Assembly (NCBI RefSeq): GCF_015475875.1
Contig: NZ_JADKYM010000005.1
Span: 62,001 to 126,000 of the forward strand
Source: Sphingopyxis solisilvae
GTDB taxonomy: Bacteria > Pseudomonadota > Alphaproteobacteria > Sphingomonadales > Sphingomonadaceae
Direction of reading: 5' to 3'
Length of the DNA stretch: 64,000 nt
In this document: piece by piece, positions 35,349 to 43,858 of the stretch
Layout of the letters: the number at the start of each line of letters is the position of its first letter
Position numbering within the stretch: position 1 is the first letter of the stretch
Program-made: the position numbers and the translations under genes
The notes under the pieces: model-generated
What the model was told of the DNA's origin: nothing
Database searches by the model: none
The model's input: only the letters and a program-made list of their open reading frames with translations

Positions 35349-35588
35349 CTATTCGGCCTCTTCGAACAGATCGACCGCATTCGCGCCCGTCGCCGACAGG
35401 CGGACCGTGTCGCCCTCGACCGCCGCGACCAATCCCGCGGGCAGATAATGATGTTTGCCGTCGACGCTGTCCTGCCTGGTCAGCTTGATGCGCTCGCCGT
35501 CGAGATGGTCGACGGTCCCGACATGGACGCCGTCGGCGCCGATGACATTCATATGTTCCTTGATCGCGCTATGGTCGTGCTCGGCCAT
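35349..35588 (-). CDS. DUF2171-domain protein
   Basis: 79 residues: HMNVIGADGVHVGTVDHLDG, RIKLTRQDSVDGKHHYLPAG, VRLSATGANAVDLF is the DUF2171 pattern, a small beta-barrel (PRC-barrel-like) protein frequent in sphingomonads. ATG 35588 is favoured over 35594 because the aggag ribosome site is 7 bp upstream of the former and only 1-2 bp from the latter. Divergent from the secreted protein at 35734. Function unknown. Confidence 0.82.
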   Translation of the reverse strand: MAEHDHSAIKEHMNVIGADGVHVGTVDHLDGERIKLTRQDSVDGKHHYLPAGLVAAVEGDTVRLSATGANAVDLFEEAE

Positions 35589-35733
35589 CGTCATTCTCCT
35601 TGCTGCTTTACGGGACCGCCCGCAAAGTCTGTCACCGCAACGCCCGGCCGCGGCCTTCGATCCCGCGGCGCTGACGAACCGCCCGAAAGCTGCGCTGCTT
35701 TCCAAGCCGCCGTTCGCGAGCTAGGTTCGTTCG

Positions 35734-36411
35734 ATGAACCGTTTCCCCTTACTCATCGCCGCGACGCTGGCTGCTGCGCCGCTCCCCGCTGCCGCCTGTT
35801 CGGTGGCGTCCGGCTACCGCGTGCCGACCAATATGGAGCTGGTCATGGGGGCCGACCTGATCCTGCTGGCCAGCGTGGCAGATGGAGGGACGGCCGTCGG
35901 TGACCCCGACGAACCGCGGATCGCCATCGAGCCGATCTCCGCCATAAAGGGCGAATTACCGGCGACGCCGCTGACGATGCCGGGATGGATCGCAGCCGGC
36001 GACGATGCGGTGCTCAGCAATCCCTATGAATTGAAGGACGCACATCCGCAAAGCCTGGCGGGGGCGTGCGTGCGCACCAGCTTTCCTCGCGGTTCACGCG
36101 TCCTGTTCTTGCTGGAATGGCAGGGCGATCACTGGCGCGCAGCGGGCGGGCCGTTCAGCCGCTGGGCCGAAGATGTACTGACCGACGAAGCGCCGTGGCT
36201 GCAGTTGGTGCGCCTCTATGCCGAAGCCGGTGGACGGCCCGCCAGCGATCGCGCCGCCTATCTCAACGCCCGCCGCGCTGAATATGGTGCCGAAACCGAC
36301 AAGCCCGTGGCGCAGCTGATCGCCGCCGACATCGCGCGCCAGCTCGCGGGTCCAAACCCGCCGTTGCGCGAGGAATTACCGCCCGTTCCGGATGACAACC
36401 CATATCCTTAA
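35734..36411 (+). CDS. Secreted hypothetical protein
   Basis: 225 residues with a signal peptide (MNRFPLLIAATLAAAPLPAA, cleavage near AAA-C; the Cys may make it a lipoprotein). The mature part has ADLILLASVADGGTAVG, IEPISAIKGELPATPLTMPG and RGSRVLFLLEWQGDHWRAAGGPFSRW, a pattern of small secreted proteins annotated as hypothetical. No catalytic motif seen. The C-terminus is Pro-rich. Confidence 0.65.
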   Translation: MNRFPLLIAATLAAAPLPAAACSVASGYRVPTNMELVMGADLILLASVADGGTAVGDPDEPRIAIEPISAIKGELPATPLTMPGWIAAGDDAVLSNPYELKDAHPQSLAGACVRTSFPRGSRVLFLLEWQGDHWRAAGGPFSRWAEDVLTDEAPWLQLVRLYAEAGGRPASDRAAYLNARRAEYGAETDKPVAQLIAADIARQLAGPNPPLREELPPVPDDNPYP

Positions 36412-36431
36412 ACTTGCGGAGGCCTCGCCCA

Positions 36432-37145
36432 TCAGGCAGCGGCGGCAAGCACTTTTTTCTCGATCACCCGGATGAACACATCAGGATCCTGCGCACCGGG
36501 GATCATCATGCGGCCGCCCAGGATGAAGGCCGGAACACCGGTGATATTCTGGTCGGCCCAATAGGCCTCTTCGCTGCGGACCATCTCGCCGAACTCGCCC
36601 GATGCCAGGATCGCCGCGGCGCGATTGCGGTCGAGACCGACCGACGCAGCGACGTCAGCGAGCACCGCATGGTCGCTGACGTCGCGATTGTCGGTAAAGT
36701 GCGCCGCAAACAGCGCGAGCTTGAGCGCGGTCTGGACGCCGGTCGCCGCCGCCTGATCGGGTTCTTCCAGCGCGCCTGCCCAGGTCAGCAGGCGGTGCGC
36801 ATCGAAACTGTTGCGCATCCGGAAATCGGACCCGCGGTTGAATGCGAAACCAAGATCGGCGGCCAACGCCGCCAACTTGCCGCTGTTGGCGCGGCTCTGG
36901 TCGGCGGTGATGCCATATTTGCGCATGACGTGCGCGGCGGCATCCTCGCCCGCGGGCGGCATGTCAGGGTTCAGCTCGAACGGGTGCCACTGGACACGAA
37001 AATCGACGCGCCCCGCGAAATGCGTCATCACCTTTTGAAACTTCAGCCACCCGATGATGCACCACGGGCACATGATGTCCGAAACGATATCGGCGCTCAG
37101 TCGCGGCAACCCCTGTTCCGTCAACGCCCATCCCCTTGCCGGCAT
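36432..37145 (-). CDS. DsbA-family oxidoreductase, FrnE-like
   Basis: 237 residues, no signal peptide. Thioredoxin-fold with the DsbA helical insertion: SADIVSDIMCPWCIIGWLKF carries CPWC, and NITGVPAFILGGRMMIPG holds the cis-Pro. FrnE-type proteins are cytoplasmic oxidoreductases for thiol stress or polyketide biosynthesis. Preceded 3 bp upstream by a 46-residue charged protein in the same direction, so probably cotranscribed. Confidence 0.85.
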   Translation of the reverse strand: MPARGWALTEQGLPRLSADIVSDIMCPWCIIGWLKFQKVMTHFAGRVDFRVQWHPFELNPDMPPAGEDAAAHVMRKYGITADQSRANSGKLAALAADLGFAFNRGSDFRMRNSFDAHRLLTWAGALEEPDQAAATGVQTALKLALFAAHFTDNRDVSDHAVLADVAASVGLDRNRAAAILASGEFGEMVRSEEAYWADQNITGVPAFILGGRMMIPGAQDPDVFIRVIEKKVLAAAA

Positions 37146-37148
37146 ATT

Positions 37149-37289
37149 TCAGCCGGGTGTCCGACGGTCCTTGCCCGAGCGCCGGTCGGCCTTGCGCCGT
37201 TCCGGACCCTTGTAATCCGGATCGTCATTGACGCGCCGATCGGTTGCCCGTCGATCCGATCGCGCCCGTTTCTCGTCATCGGTTTCCAT
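37149..37289 (-). CDS. Small highly charged protein with RR repeats
   Basis: 46 residues, below usual gene-calling length. Starts METDDEKRARSDRR, ends GPERRKADRRSGKDRRTPG; nearly half is Arg/Asp/Lys, with D-R-R recurring five times. A ggagggg ribosome site precedes the ATG at 37289, and the stop is 3 bp before the FrnE-like start, supporting expression. Similar short DRR-repeat proteins occur in other proteobacteria without assigned function. Confidence 0.6.
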   Translation of the reverse strand: METDDEKRARSDRRATDRRVNDDPDYKGPERRKADRRSGKDRRTPG

Positions 37290-37400
37290 ACGCCCCTCCA
37301 CCCAAAAAGAGAAAAGAAGCGACCCGGAGCGCAGTAACTCATAAACTCACTCAAAACACAACAACGAGGCCGGGCTATGGCGCTCCCCGCCGGGCCGCCA

Positions 37401-37835
37401 TCATTTCAAGTCGCCGGCGGCTCCGGCCGAGTTGCCGGTCGCCGTATCGACGGACACGCGCGACAAGGCCCACCAGCTTGCAAGCATCAAAACCACCGTC
37501 AACGCCTCGATGATCATGCCTTGGATGATGCCCCAATTGGTGGGATCCCCCATGGCTGCGCCGATCAGGCGACCAATCAAGGCGGTGCCGAACAAAGCAG
37601 CGGGAACCAACAAGGCGCGGACCCAGCCCGGCACCAAGGCACCGACGGCCGCCGCGCCCGACGCGACGATGAAGAAGGCCGAAAGGTCGGCCCGCAGCGT
37701 GTTGATCGCCACCCCGGTGATGGAGAACCCGAATGTTTCGGAATAGCTTGCAGGATCGAAAAGGCCGCGCAGTCCGACAATCGCAAAAAATGCCGCCCAC
37801 AACAGCACCGCGCCGCGCCAGATCCAACTGCTCAT
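37401..37835 (-). CDS. DUF4345-like membrane protein
   Basis: 144 residues with four hydrophobic helices: GAVLLWAAFFAIVGLRGLF, LRADLSAFFIVASGAAAVGA, LLVPAALFGTALIGRLIGAA and IIQGMIIEALTVVLMLASWW. The FDPASYSETFGFS block after TM1 resembles the DUF4345 pattern. Function unknown. Separate from mnmA by 66 bp on the same strand. Confidence 0.7.
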   Translation of the reverse strand: MSSWIWRGAVLLWAAFFAIVGLRGLFDPASYSETFGFSITGVAINTLRADLSAFFIVASGAAAVGALVPGWVRALLVPAALFGTALIGRLIGAAMGDPTNWGIIQGMIIEALTVVLMLASWWALSRVSVDTATGNSAGAAGDLK

Positions 37836-37901
37836 TCTCGTCTCCCTTCAGCTTTGCAAGAAGCTGAACCATTGCCAGAAAATGTCAATGCTGGGGCCCG
37901 C

Positions 37902-39053
37902 CTACCCCGCGTCGGCGGCAAAAGTCTCTTCGATCCAGCCGCCGCCAAGGACACGACTGACATCGGCCGCATCATAAAGGACCGCGGCCTGCCCCGGGGC
38001 CACGCCATACTCCGGCGCGGCGAACAACAGCCGGTCACCCTCGACGCGCGCGGGAACGGGCTTGGCCATGCTCCGCACCTTGGCCAGGATTGGGCGCCCT
38101 TCGACAGCGCCCAGCCAGTTGGTTTCCCCAAGCCGTGCCCCGGCAACCGCCAGAGCGCGCCGCGGGCCGACCACGACCTGCTTCGCGGCCGCGTCGAGGC
38201 GCACGACATAGAGCGGTTCGGCCTGTCCGCCGATCTCGATCCCGCGGCGCTGGCCGACGGTATAGTGGATCAGCCCCTTGTGCGCGCCGAGCACGGTGCC
38301 ATCGACATGGACGATCTCGCCCTGGTCGTCGGCTTCGGGGCGCAGCTTGCGTACCAGCGTCGCATAATCGCCGTCGGGGACGAAGCAGATGTCCTGGCTG
38401 TCGGGTTTTGCCGCGACACCGAGGCCGAGATCGCGCGCAATTTCGCGCACCACGCTCTTTTCCAGCCCGCCCAAGGGGAAACGCAGGAAATCGAGTTGCT
38501 CCTGCGTCGTCGCGAACAGAAAATAGCTCTGGTCGCGCGCCGGATCGACGGCGCGGTGCAATTCGGCGCCGTCCGGCCCTTTCACACGCCGGACATAATG
38601 ACCGGTGGCCAGACAATCGGCACCCAGCTCCTTTGCGAGCGCAAACAGGTCGGTGAACTTGACCCCCATGTTGCAGCGGACGCACGGGATCGGCGTCCGC
38701 CCGTTCAGATATTCGTCGGCGAACTGATCGATCACCGTGTCGCGAAAGCGGCTTTCATGATCATAGACATGATGCGCAAAGCCCAGCCGGTCGGCGACCG
38801 CGCGCGCGTCGCGAATATCCTGTCCGGCGCAGCAGGCACCAACGCGCTTTGCCTTGGCGCCATGGTCGTAAAGTTGCAGCGTCACGCCGATGACTTCGGC
38901 GCCCGATCGCGCCGCCAGCGCGGCGACGACGCTCGAGTCGACTCCGCCCGACATCGCGACGACGATTCGCCGATCTTTCAGCGGCATCGCCAACTGGAAG
39001 TCGGCCTGGGCAAGCCCGGCAGGAGAAATCATCGTCGCCATGATGCGCGCCAT
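37902..39053 (-). CDS. mnmA: tRNA 2-thiouridine(34) synthase MnmA
   Basis: 383 residues. Thiolates U34 of Lys, Glu and Gln tRNAs. PP-loop [20 protein letters not shown] near the N-terminus, catalytic Cys in [16 protein letters not shown] and in [18 protein letters not shown] (the two-Cys persulfide mechanism), [15 protein letters not shown] and the C-terminal PILAKVRSM. The N-terminal ~25 residues before [13 protein letters not shown] are not conserved; an internal start at 39041 or 38985 is possible. No neighbour of related function. Confidence 0.95.
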   Translation of the reverse strand: MARIMATMISPAGLAQADFQLAMPLKDRRIVVAMSGGVDSSVVAALAARSGAEVIGVTLQLYDHGAKAKRVGACCAGQDIRDARAVADRLGFAHHVYDHESRFRDTVIDQFADEYLNGRTPIPCVRCNMGVKFTDLFALAKELGADCLATGHYVRRVKGPDGAELHRAVDPARDQSYFLFATTQEQLDFLRFPLGGLEKSVVREIARDLGLGVAAKPDSQDICFVPDGDYATLVRKLRPEADDQGEIVHVDGTVLGAHKGLIHYTVGQRRGIEIGGQAEPLYVVRLDAAAKQVVVGPRRALAVAGARLGETNWLGAVEGRPILAKVRSMAKPVPARVEGDRLLFAAPEYGVAPGQAAVLYDAADVSRVLGGGWIEETFAADAG

Positions 39054-39115
39054 CTAGGGATGCGATGGCAAAAATGCCAGCATTTCCGCCGCAGGTGTCA
39101 AGATATTGACGCAGG

Positions 39116-39130
39116 TTAAGTTTCGCTAAC
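39116..39130 (+). promoter_or_regulatory. Possible CtrA-like site upstream of the sciP unit
   Basis: ttaagtttcgctaac resembles the TTAA-N(6-7)-TTAA CtrA motif and lies 56 bp before the first start codon; another ttaa is at 39173. SciP genes are CtrA targets in Caulobacter. Approximate match only. Confidence 0.3.
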
Positions 39131-39185
39131 AAGGCATGAAATGGGCATTTACGCGACCTTAGGCGGTCTACGTTAAACAGGAAAA

Positions 39186-39566
39186 ATGAACTTTGCCCCG
39201 TCCGAATTCCCGTGCCTTGCCGGCGCCGCCAGACTGTCGGAGCCCGGCTTCGACATTCTGCTGGCGGTCGCCGGATCCCGGCAGGCGGCGCAGCCCACGG
39301 TCCGGATGCTCCGCGCGCGCGCGACTCGCCGGATGCACGTCGCAACCGTTAATGCGCTGTGCCAGATGTTCGGTCGCGGGCGCAGCAATGCGGAACAAAA
39401 CGGCCCGCGCGTCGTTCGTTTTTTCGACCTGTCGGACGGGTTGAACGGTTGGCCCGAAACTATGAATGCGGCGTTTACCAGAGGATTTCAGCCGATGTTG
39501 AACCCCTCTGATTTAGAGACGATCGCGTCGGAAAACTTCCCCCCCGACGACGAAACCATGGAATGA
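39186..39566 (+). CDS. Hypothetical protein coupled to sciP
   Basis: 126 residues (MNFAPSEFPCLAGAARLSEP...). Codon use in the first two thirds has high third-position GC, typical of local genes; the end is more mixed. No domain recognised; mid-section Arg-rich (MLRARATRRMHV). The stop TGA at 39564-39566 overlaps the sciP ATG at 39563 as ATGA. If real, it would be translationally coupled to sciP. Alternatively the region is the sciP leader. Confidence 0.45.
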   Translation: MNFAPSEFPCLAGAARLSEPGFDILLAVAGSRQAAQPTVRMLRARATRRMHVATVNALCQMFGRGRSNAEQNGPRVVRFFDLSDGLNGWPETMNAAFTRGFQPMLNPSDLETIASENFPPDDETME

Positions 39567-39868
39567 TTATGATCGAGAACCAGAAAATCCGACCGGCACA
39601 GGTCATCGGCCCCCTCGGCGAACCACTGACGCTGGACTCGCTGCCGCCGCCGTCGACGACGCGCTGGGTCGTGCGCCGCAAGGCCGAGGTTGTGGCCGCG
39701 GTCAACGGAGGGCTGCTGAGCGTCGATGAAGCGTGTGAGCGCTACAGCCTGACGCTGGAAGAATTTGCCAGCTGGCAGCGCTCGATCGACCGCAGCGGCA
39801 TGCCGGGGCTGCGCGTGACGCGCATCCAGCACTACCGCGACCTGTACGAGCGCCAGCAGCGCTTTTGA
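39563..39868 (+). CDS. sciP: CtrA inhibitor SciP (DUF1153)
   Basis: 101 residues. DUF1153 helix-turn-helix: RPAQVIGPLGEPLTLDSLPP, then TRWVVRRKAEVVAAVNGGLL, SVDEACERYSLTLEEFASWQ, and GLRVTRIQHYR. In Caulobacter SciP binds CtrA and blocks its promoters in G1. Start 39563 (ATGATTATG) or 39569; both give the conserved part intact. A strong UUCG-loop terminator follows, so it ends its unit. Confidence 0.88.
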   Translation: MIMIENQKIRPAQVIGPLGEPLTLDSLPPPSTTRWVVRRKAEVVAAVNGGLLSVDEACERYSLTLEEFASWQRSIDRSGMPGLRVTRIQHYRDLYERQQRF

Positions 39869-39890
39869 CGCTGTCGGTCCAAACCAGAGT

Positions 39891-39917
39891 AACGGGCGCT
39901 TCGGCGCCCGTTTTTTT
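39891..39917 (+). terminator. Rho-independent terminator after sciP
   Basis: Perfect 9-bp stem aacgggcgc/gcgcccgtt with a TTCG tetraloop and seven T in the tail, 22 bp after the sciP stop. Confidence 0.95.
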
Positions 39918-40046
39918 GTCACGCGATCGCGAGCGAAAAGGTGTCGCGAAAAAAATCTATCTTGATTCCATGGTTTTACAGATTCTTTGCAACCCTGACG
40001 TTCATCCCGCGTTAAGCCCCGGAGTCAACTTTGGGAGTCACTCAAT

Positions 40047-40319
40047 ATGCGTAAGATGTTCACTGCCCTCGCCGCTGCTTCGGCACTCGCCCTCGGCGCT
40101 TGCCAGAGCCCCGAGGCCGACCGCGTAGAAGATCAGGCAGAAGCCCAAGCCGATGCGATCGACGCTCAGGCCGACGCGATGCCCGAGGGTCCGGCCAAGG
40201 AAGCCATGGAAGACAAGGCCGATGCCGTCGAAGCCGCGGGCGAAGAAAAGGCCAATGCGATGGACGACAATGGCGAGATCGCCCCGTCGGAAGTCGGTGC
40301 GGACCCGGCAAAGAAATAA
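40047..40319 (+). CDS. Small Ala/Glu-rich lipoprotein
   Basis: 90 residues with a lipobox (ALAAASALALGACQ; Cys at residue 19) so likely anchored to a membrane. The rest is acidic and Ala-rich with recurring heptad-like units (EDQAEAQADAIDAQADAM, EAMEDKADAVEAAGEEKA), which would form amphipathic helices as in small periplasmic spacer lipoproteins. A perfect terminator follows. Function unknown. Confidence 0.75.
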   Translation: MRKMFTALAAASALALGACQSPEADRVEDQAEAQADAIDAQADAMPEGPAKEAMEDKADAVEAAGEEKANAMDDNGEIAPSEVGADPAKK

Positions 40320-40344
40320 AAGCCGCTTTCGCTGAAGAATAGCG

Positions 40345-40377
40345 CAAAGGGCGCCGGATCGATTCCGGCGCCCTTTG
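40345..40377 (+). terminator. Rho-independent terminator after the small lipoprotein
   Basis: Perfect 14-bp stem (40345-40358 with 40364-40377) with a 5-nt loop, 25 bp after the lipoprotein stop; short A/T-rich flanks. Confidence 0.85.
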
Positions 40378-40560
40378 TCATGCCCCCAAGTTTATTGTTG
40401 GTGAAAATCACGGGTTGTGACGCGCGTCACCGCTTCGTGGCCGGACCGCCGATAAGAAAGTGGCGTGGCCCGGGAGTTTCCATGCCCCAAGGCCATGGCA
40501 ACCCGCCCGCCGCCGGTCGCGACCCCCGGCGGCGGCGGGGACAATCAGACGAGAGGGCCG

Positions 40561-41211
40561 TCATCGCTGTCGAATGTCCGAACCCGCGGCGAGCGCTCGC
40601 AAGACGTCCTGAACCCCGGGTGCGTCGGCGTCGGCTCGCAACGACGCAAGGCCGGCCGCAACGTCAAGCCTGTACTCGGCCACCCCGGCCGATTCACCTT
40701 TCCATTCCGCATCAAGCGACTTTACCAGTCGCTTTGCAGCGGCATTTTCCGACAATATATGAATATCGAGCACCGTCAGCCCTTCGGCAAGACAATGGAC
40801 CAACAGCGCCGCCGTCATCATCCGCGCCAGACCGCGCCCTTGAAATTCGTCGATAACAGCGACGGAAAATTCACCGACGCGGCCGCCTTCACTGTGCCGT
40901 ACCGCATGAACTGCGCCGATAGCTGGCTGACCGACGCATTCGGCACAAATGGCACCCCACGCAATATGGTCGTGGCCATCGACATCGACCAGCTTTTCGA
41001 TCACCGCGTCGGGAAGTTGCGGCGTCGGCGAAAAAAAGCGCAGGTAACGCGATTCCGCCGACAGTTTGGCGATTCCGTCGCGCAATAATTCTTCGTCGTC
41101 CGGGGTGATCGTCCGCAGGCACACCGATGTTCCGTCGTTCAGCGCGCTGTGCACCACGACATCCTCGATCGCTGTCGATTTTCGCGAACCCTGTCCACCC
41201 GTTGCGGTCAT
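40561..41211 (-). CDS. GNAT-family N-acetyltransferase
   Basis: 216 residues. N-terminal TAIEDVVVHSALNDGTSVCL then RTITPDDEELLRDGIAKLSA; acetyl-CoA loop in VAVIDEFQGRGLARMMTAAL; LDIHILSENAAAKRLVKSLD follows as motif B. The RYLRFFSPTPQLPD block is shared with GNAT proteins of the protein-lysine acetyltransferase type. Acceptor unknown. Standalone; divergent from the XRE regulator. Confidence 0.85.
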   Translation of the reverse strand: MTATGGQGSRKSTAIEDVVVHSALNDGTSVCLRTITPDDEELLRDGIAKLSAESRYLRFFSPTPQLPDAVIEKLVDVDGHDHIAWGAICAECVGQPAIGAVHAVRHSEGGRVGEFSVAVIDEFQGRGLARMMTAALLVHCLAEGLTVLDIHILSENAAAKRLVKSLDAEWKGESAGVAEYRLDVAAGLASLRADADAPGVQDVLRALAAGSDIRQR

Positions 41212-41299
41212 CGCGGCCTCCCGGTTGCCACATGTTAGGGGCAGCGGCGGTCGCTGGCAAATATCGGGTGAAGCGGCGGTTTAGGTGAGATGTTGAAAG

Positions 41300-41716
41300 A
41301 TGTTCGATTCTTGCACTTCTATTACACCTATTCCCTTAACAGCACGGCGAGGCCGACCTTTCGTGATCCACAAGACCATCGAACCAGAAATCCATATCGC
41401 GCAGGGTGCCGAAACTTTCGGCGCGCGGCTGGCGCGGCTACGGCGTGGTCAGGGGCTCAGCAAAACCGACGTCGCCGATCATCTGGGCATCAGCATCACC
41501 GCCATCTGCCATTGGGAACAGGACCGGTCGCGGCCGAAATCGGCTCGCCTGAACGATCTGTCGGAGCTGTTCGGCATATCGACGGCGGAACTGCTGGCCG
41601 ACGACGGCGGACCGGGGCAGCCGAACCTGGCCGATCTGGTGTCGCGCGCGCGTATCGAAATCGCCCGCGCCGCAGGCACCGTCCCGTCCAAGGTCCGGAT
41701 CGTCATCGAAATCTAG
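41300..41716 (+). CDS. XRE-family helix-turn-helix regulator
   Basis: 138 residues from 41300; an in-frame GTG at 41363 (MIHKTIEP...) would give 117 residues and fits the family better. HTH: FGARLARLRRGQGLSKTDVA, DHLGISITAICHWEQDRSRP, KSARLNDLSELFGISTAELL. The C-terminal ~40 residues are helical. It converges with kynU (2-bp gap), so it is unlikely to be cotranscribed with it. Operator unknown. Confidence 0.83.
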   Translation: MFDSCTSITPIPLTARRGRPFVIHKTIEPEIHIAQGAETFGARLARLRRGQGLSKTDVADHLGISITAICHWEQDRSRPKSARLNDLSELFGISTAELLADDGGPGQPNLADLVSRARIEIARAAGTVPSKVRIVIEI

Positions 41717-41718
41717 CG

Positions 41719-42936
41719 TCAGGTCACAGCGGCGCGCACGGTAAATTCAGGGCGCTGCCATTCGCCGCTGGCGATCACCTCGCCAAGCAGGCGCCCGGCG
41801 TGCCAGACATCGACGTGGCTCAGGGTCAACGGGGTGAGGCCCAGACGCAGGACATCCGGATCGCGAAAATCGCCGATCACGCCGCGCGCGATCAGCGCCT
41901 GCGTGATGGCATAGGCGTCATCGTGCCGAAAACTGATGTGGCTGCCACGCGCGACAGGATCGCGCGGCGTGACGCATTCCAGACCGGCAGCCTTTCCTGC
42001 GGCCAGCAACATGTCGAACAGCGTGGCCGATTTCCGTTCGACCATCGCGAAGTCGACGCCATCCCACAGCCCAAGGGCGGCCTCCAGCGCGCCGAGGCCA
42101 AGGACCGGCGGGGTTCCGGTCAGCCAGCGCTTCATCCCGGTGGCCGCGACATAATCGTCGGTGAAGGCAAAGGGGGCGGCATGGCCCATCCACCCCGACA
42201 AGGGATTGCCGAGCGCCGCCTGCCACCGTTCGGCGACGAACAAATAGGCAGGCGCTCCAGGGCCGCCGTTCAGATATTTATAGCCGCATCCGACCGCCAG
42301 ATCGGCATTCGCACCGTTGAGATCGATCGCCACCGCGCCCGCGCTGTGGCTGAGATCCCAAAGCACGAGCGCGCCGACGGCATGGGCGTTGGCGGTCCAC
42401 CGCGCCATGTCGAAGCGCGCGCCGGTTTTGTAATGGACGTGGGTGAGCAGCAGCACGGCGGTATCGTCACCCAGCGCATCGGCGAGATCGTCGCGCGCTA
42501 CGACGCGCAGCTCCGCGCCGGGAACACAGCCGACCGCGCCCGCCGCGATATGCAGGTCGGTCGGGAAATTGCCCGCTTCGCTGACCACCACCGTACGCGC
42601 CGGGTCGCGACGCAAGGCGGCGACGAGCAGCTTGAACAGATTAACGCTGGTCGAATCCGCCGCGATGACCTCGCCCGCATCGGCTCCGATCAGGGGTGCG
42701 ATCTTGCCACCGATCCGGGTCGGCGCGTCGATCCAGCCTTCGTTCCAGCTGCGGATCAGCCGTTCGCCCCACTGCCGCTCCACCATATCGGCACTCGCCG
42801 CCACGCTGGCCTGCGGCAACATCCCGAGCGAGTTTCCATCGAGGTAGATCAAGCCATCGGGGCGCATGAACCGGTCGCGCAGCGGCGCCAGCGGATCGGC
42901 GGCATCCAGCGCTTCTGCCTCGGCGAGCGTCATCAT
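41719..42936 (-). CDS. kynU: Kynureninase
   Basis: 405 residues from the ATG at 42936, which overlaps the stop of the upstream hydrolase as ATGA. PLP enzyme of the tryptophan/kynurenine pathway: LDGNSLGMLPQAS, LLTHVHYKTGARFDM, LWDLSHSAGAVAIDL, and the Schiff-base Lys in GCGYKYLNGGPGAPAYLFV. C-terminal SHISFRHDDAYAITQALIAR. Releases anthranilate and alanine from kynurenine. No kmo or haaO is seen, so the product may simply be anthranilate. Confidence 0.92.
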   Translation of the reverse strand: MMTLAEAEALDAADPLAPLRDRFMRPDGLIYLDGNSLGMLPQASVAASADMVERQWGERLIRSWNEGWIDAPTRIGGKIAPLIGADAGEVIAADSTSVNLFKLLVAALRRDPARTVVVSEAGNFPTDLHIAAGAVGCVPGAELRVVARDDLADALGDDTAVLLLTHVHYKTGARFDMARWTANAHAVGALVLWDLSHSAGAVAIDLNGANADLAVGCGYKYLNGGPGAPAYLFVAERWQAALGNPLSGWMGHAAPFAFTDDYVAATGMKRWLTGTPPVLGLGALEAALGLWDGVDFAMVERKSATLFDMLLAAGKAAGLECVTPRDPVARGSHISFRHDDAYAITQALIARGVIGDFRDPDVLRLGLTPLTLSHVDVWHAGRLLGEVIASGEWQRPEFTVRAAVT

Positions 42937-43850
42937 GGCGCCTTTGTCCTCTTCAAGGCGGCGAGGATCGCGTCGCGTTGTTTGCCCCAACTGACGCTGT
43001 CCGGCGCGATCAGTTCGACATGCCCTTCGCCCGGCGTCACCTCCATCGGCACCGTCACGCCGCGCTTCGCCATCGCGGCGCTGTAAGCGGCGCCGGTCGC
43101 GGGCGGGGTCACATGGTCACGGTCGTTGTTGAATTGCATTTCGCGCGCGGTACCGACCGGCATTTCGGGGGGCGAGGTGCGCGCATAATCGCCGCGCGCC
43201 ATCGCGGCGGGGGCGTCGGCGCCGCAGGCATGGCCGATGCTGGCTGCCCCGGCGCGCAGGTCGGGCAAGCCGCCCTGGCTGATCGCAAGGTCGATGCGGA
43301 TCGGGTCGGCGCCGCGCAGCACATCGTCCGCCGCCAGCGCCGGACGCCGTGCCAGCCACAGCGCCAGATGGCCGCCCGCGCTATGCCCGATCGCAATGCG
43401 GGTGCCGCCGGTGTCGAGGCCGTGCTTTGCGCCCTCGGCGACGAACAGATCGGCGGCGCGACCGACGTCTTCATAGGTTCCCGGCATCCCGCCGCCGCGA
43501 TCGACACCGCGATATTCGATGTTCCACACGCCGACGCCGTGCGACCGCAGATCGTCGGCGATCCAGTTCATGATGTCGCGTTCCGCCACCGAAGTCTGCC
43601 AGCAGCCGCCGTGGATCATGATCACCGCGGGGTGCGGCCCCTGCCCCTTCGGCACCCAGACATCGACGATCTGCAACGCGTCATCGCCATAGCGGATCGT
43701 CGCGTCGGGCGACGGCTTGGCGCGCGTCAGCAAGTCGGGCCAGGTCATGATCGGCTTGTCGTTCACCGCGCCCTCCGTGCTGCCACGCTCTGCCGACGCA
43801 GGGACGCAGGCGGCGAGCATCAGCGCCAACCCCGCGACACCCGCTTTCAT
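42933..43850 (-). CDS. Lipoprotein alpha/beta hydrolase coupled to kynU
   Basis: 305 residues with a lipobox (GLALMLAACVPA). The catalytic part shows the oxyanion HGG in VIMIHGGCWQTS, nucleophile GHSAGGHLALW, Asp in NNDRDHVTPP and His in GEGHVELIAP, the arrangement of HGGxW kynurenine formamidase-like and related esterases. Because it overlaps kynU by 4 bp, an arylformamidase role in the kynurenine pathway is a reasonable inference, but a lipoprotein location would be unusual for it and a general esterase is possible. Confidence 0.75.
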   Translation of the reverse strand: MKAGVAGLALMLAACVPASAERGSTEGAVNDKPIMTWPDLLTRAKPSPDATIRYGDDALQIVDVWVPKGQGPHPAVIMIHGGCWQTSVAERDIMNWIADDLRSHGVGVWNIEYRGVDRGGGMPGTYEDVGRAADLFVAEGAKHGLDTGGTRIAIGHSAGGHLALWLARRPALAADDVLRGADPIRIDLAISQGGLPDLRAGAASIGHACGADAPAAMARGDYARTSPPEMPVGTAREMQFNNDRDHVTPPATGAAYSAAMAKRGVTVPMEVTPGEGHVELIAPDSVSWGKQRDAILAALKRTKAP

Positions 43851-43858
43851 CGCCCCGA

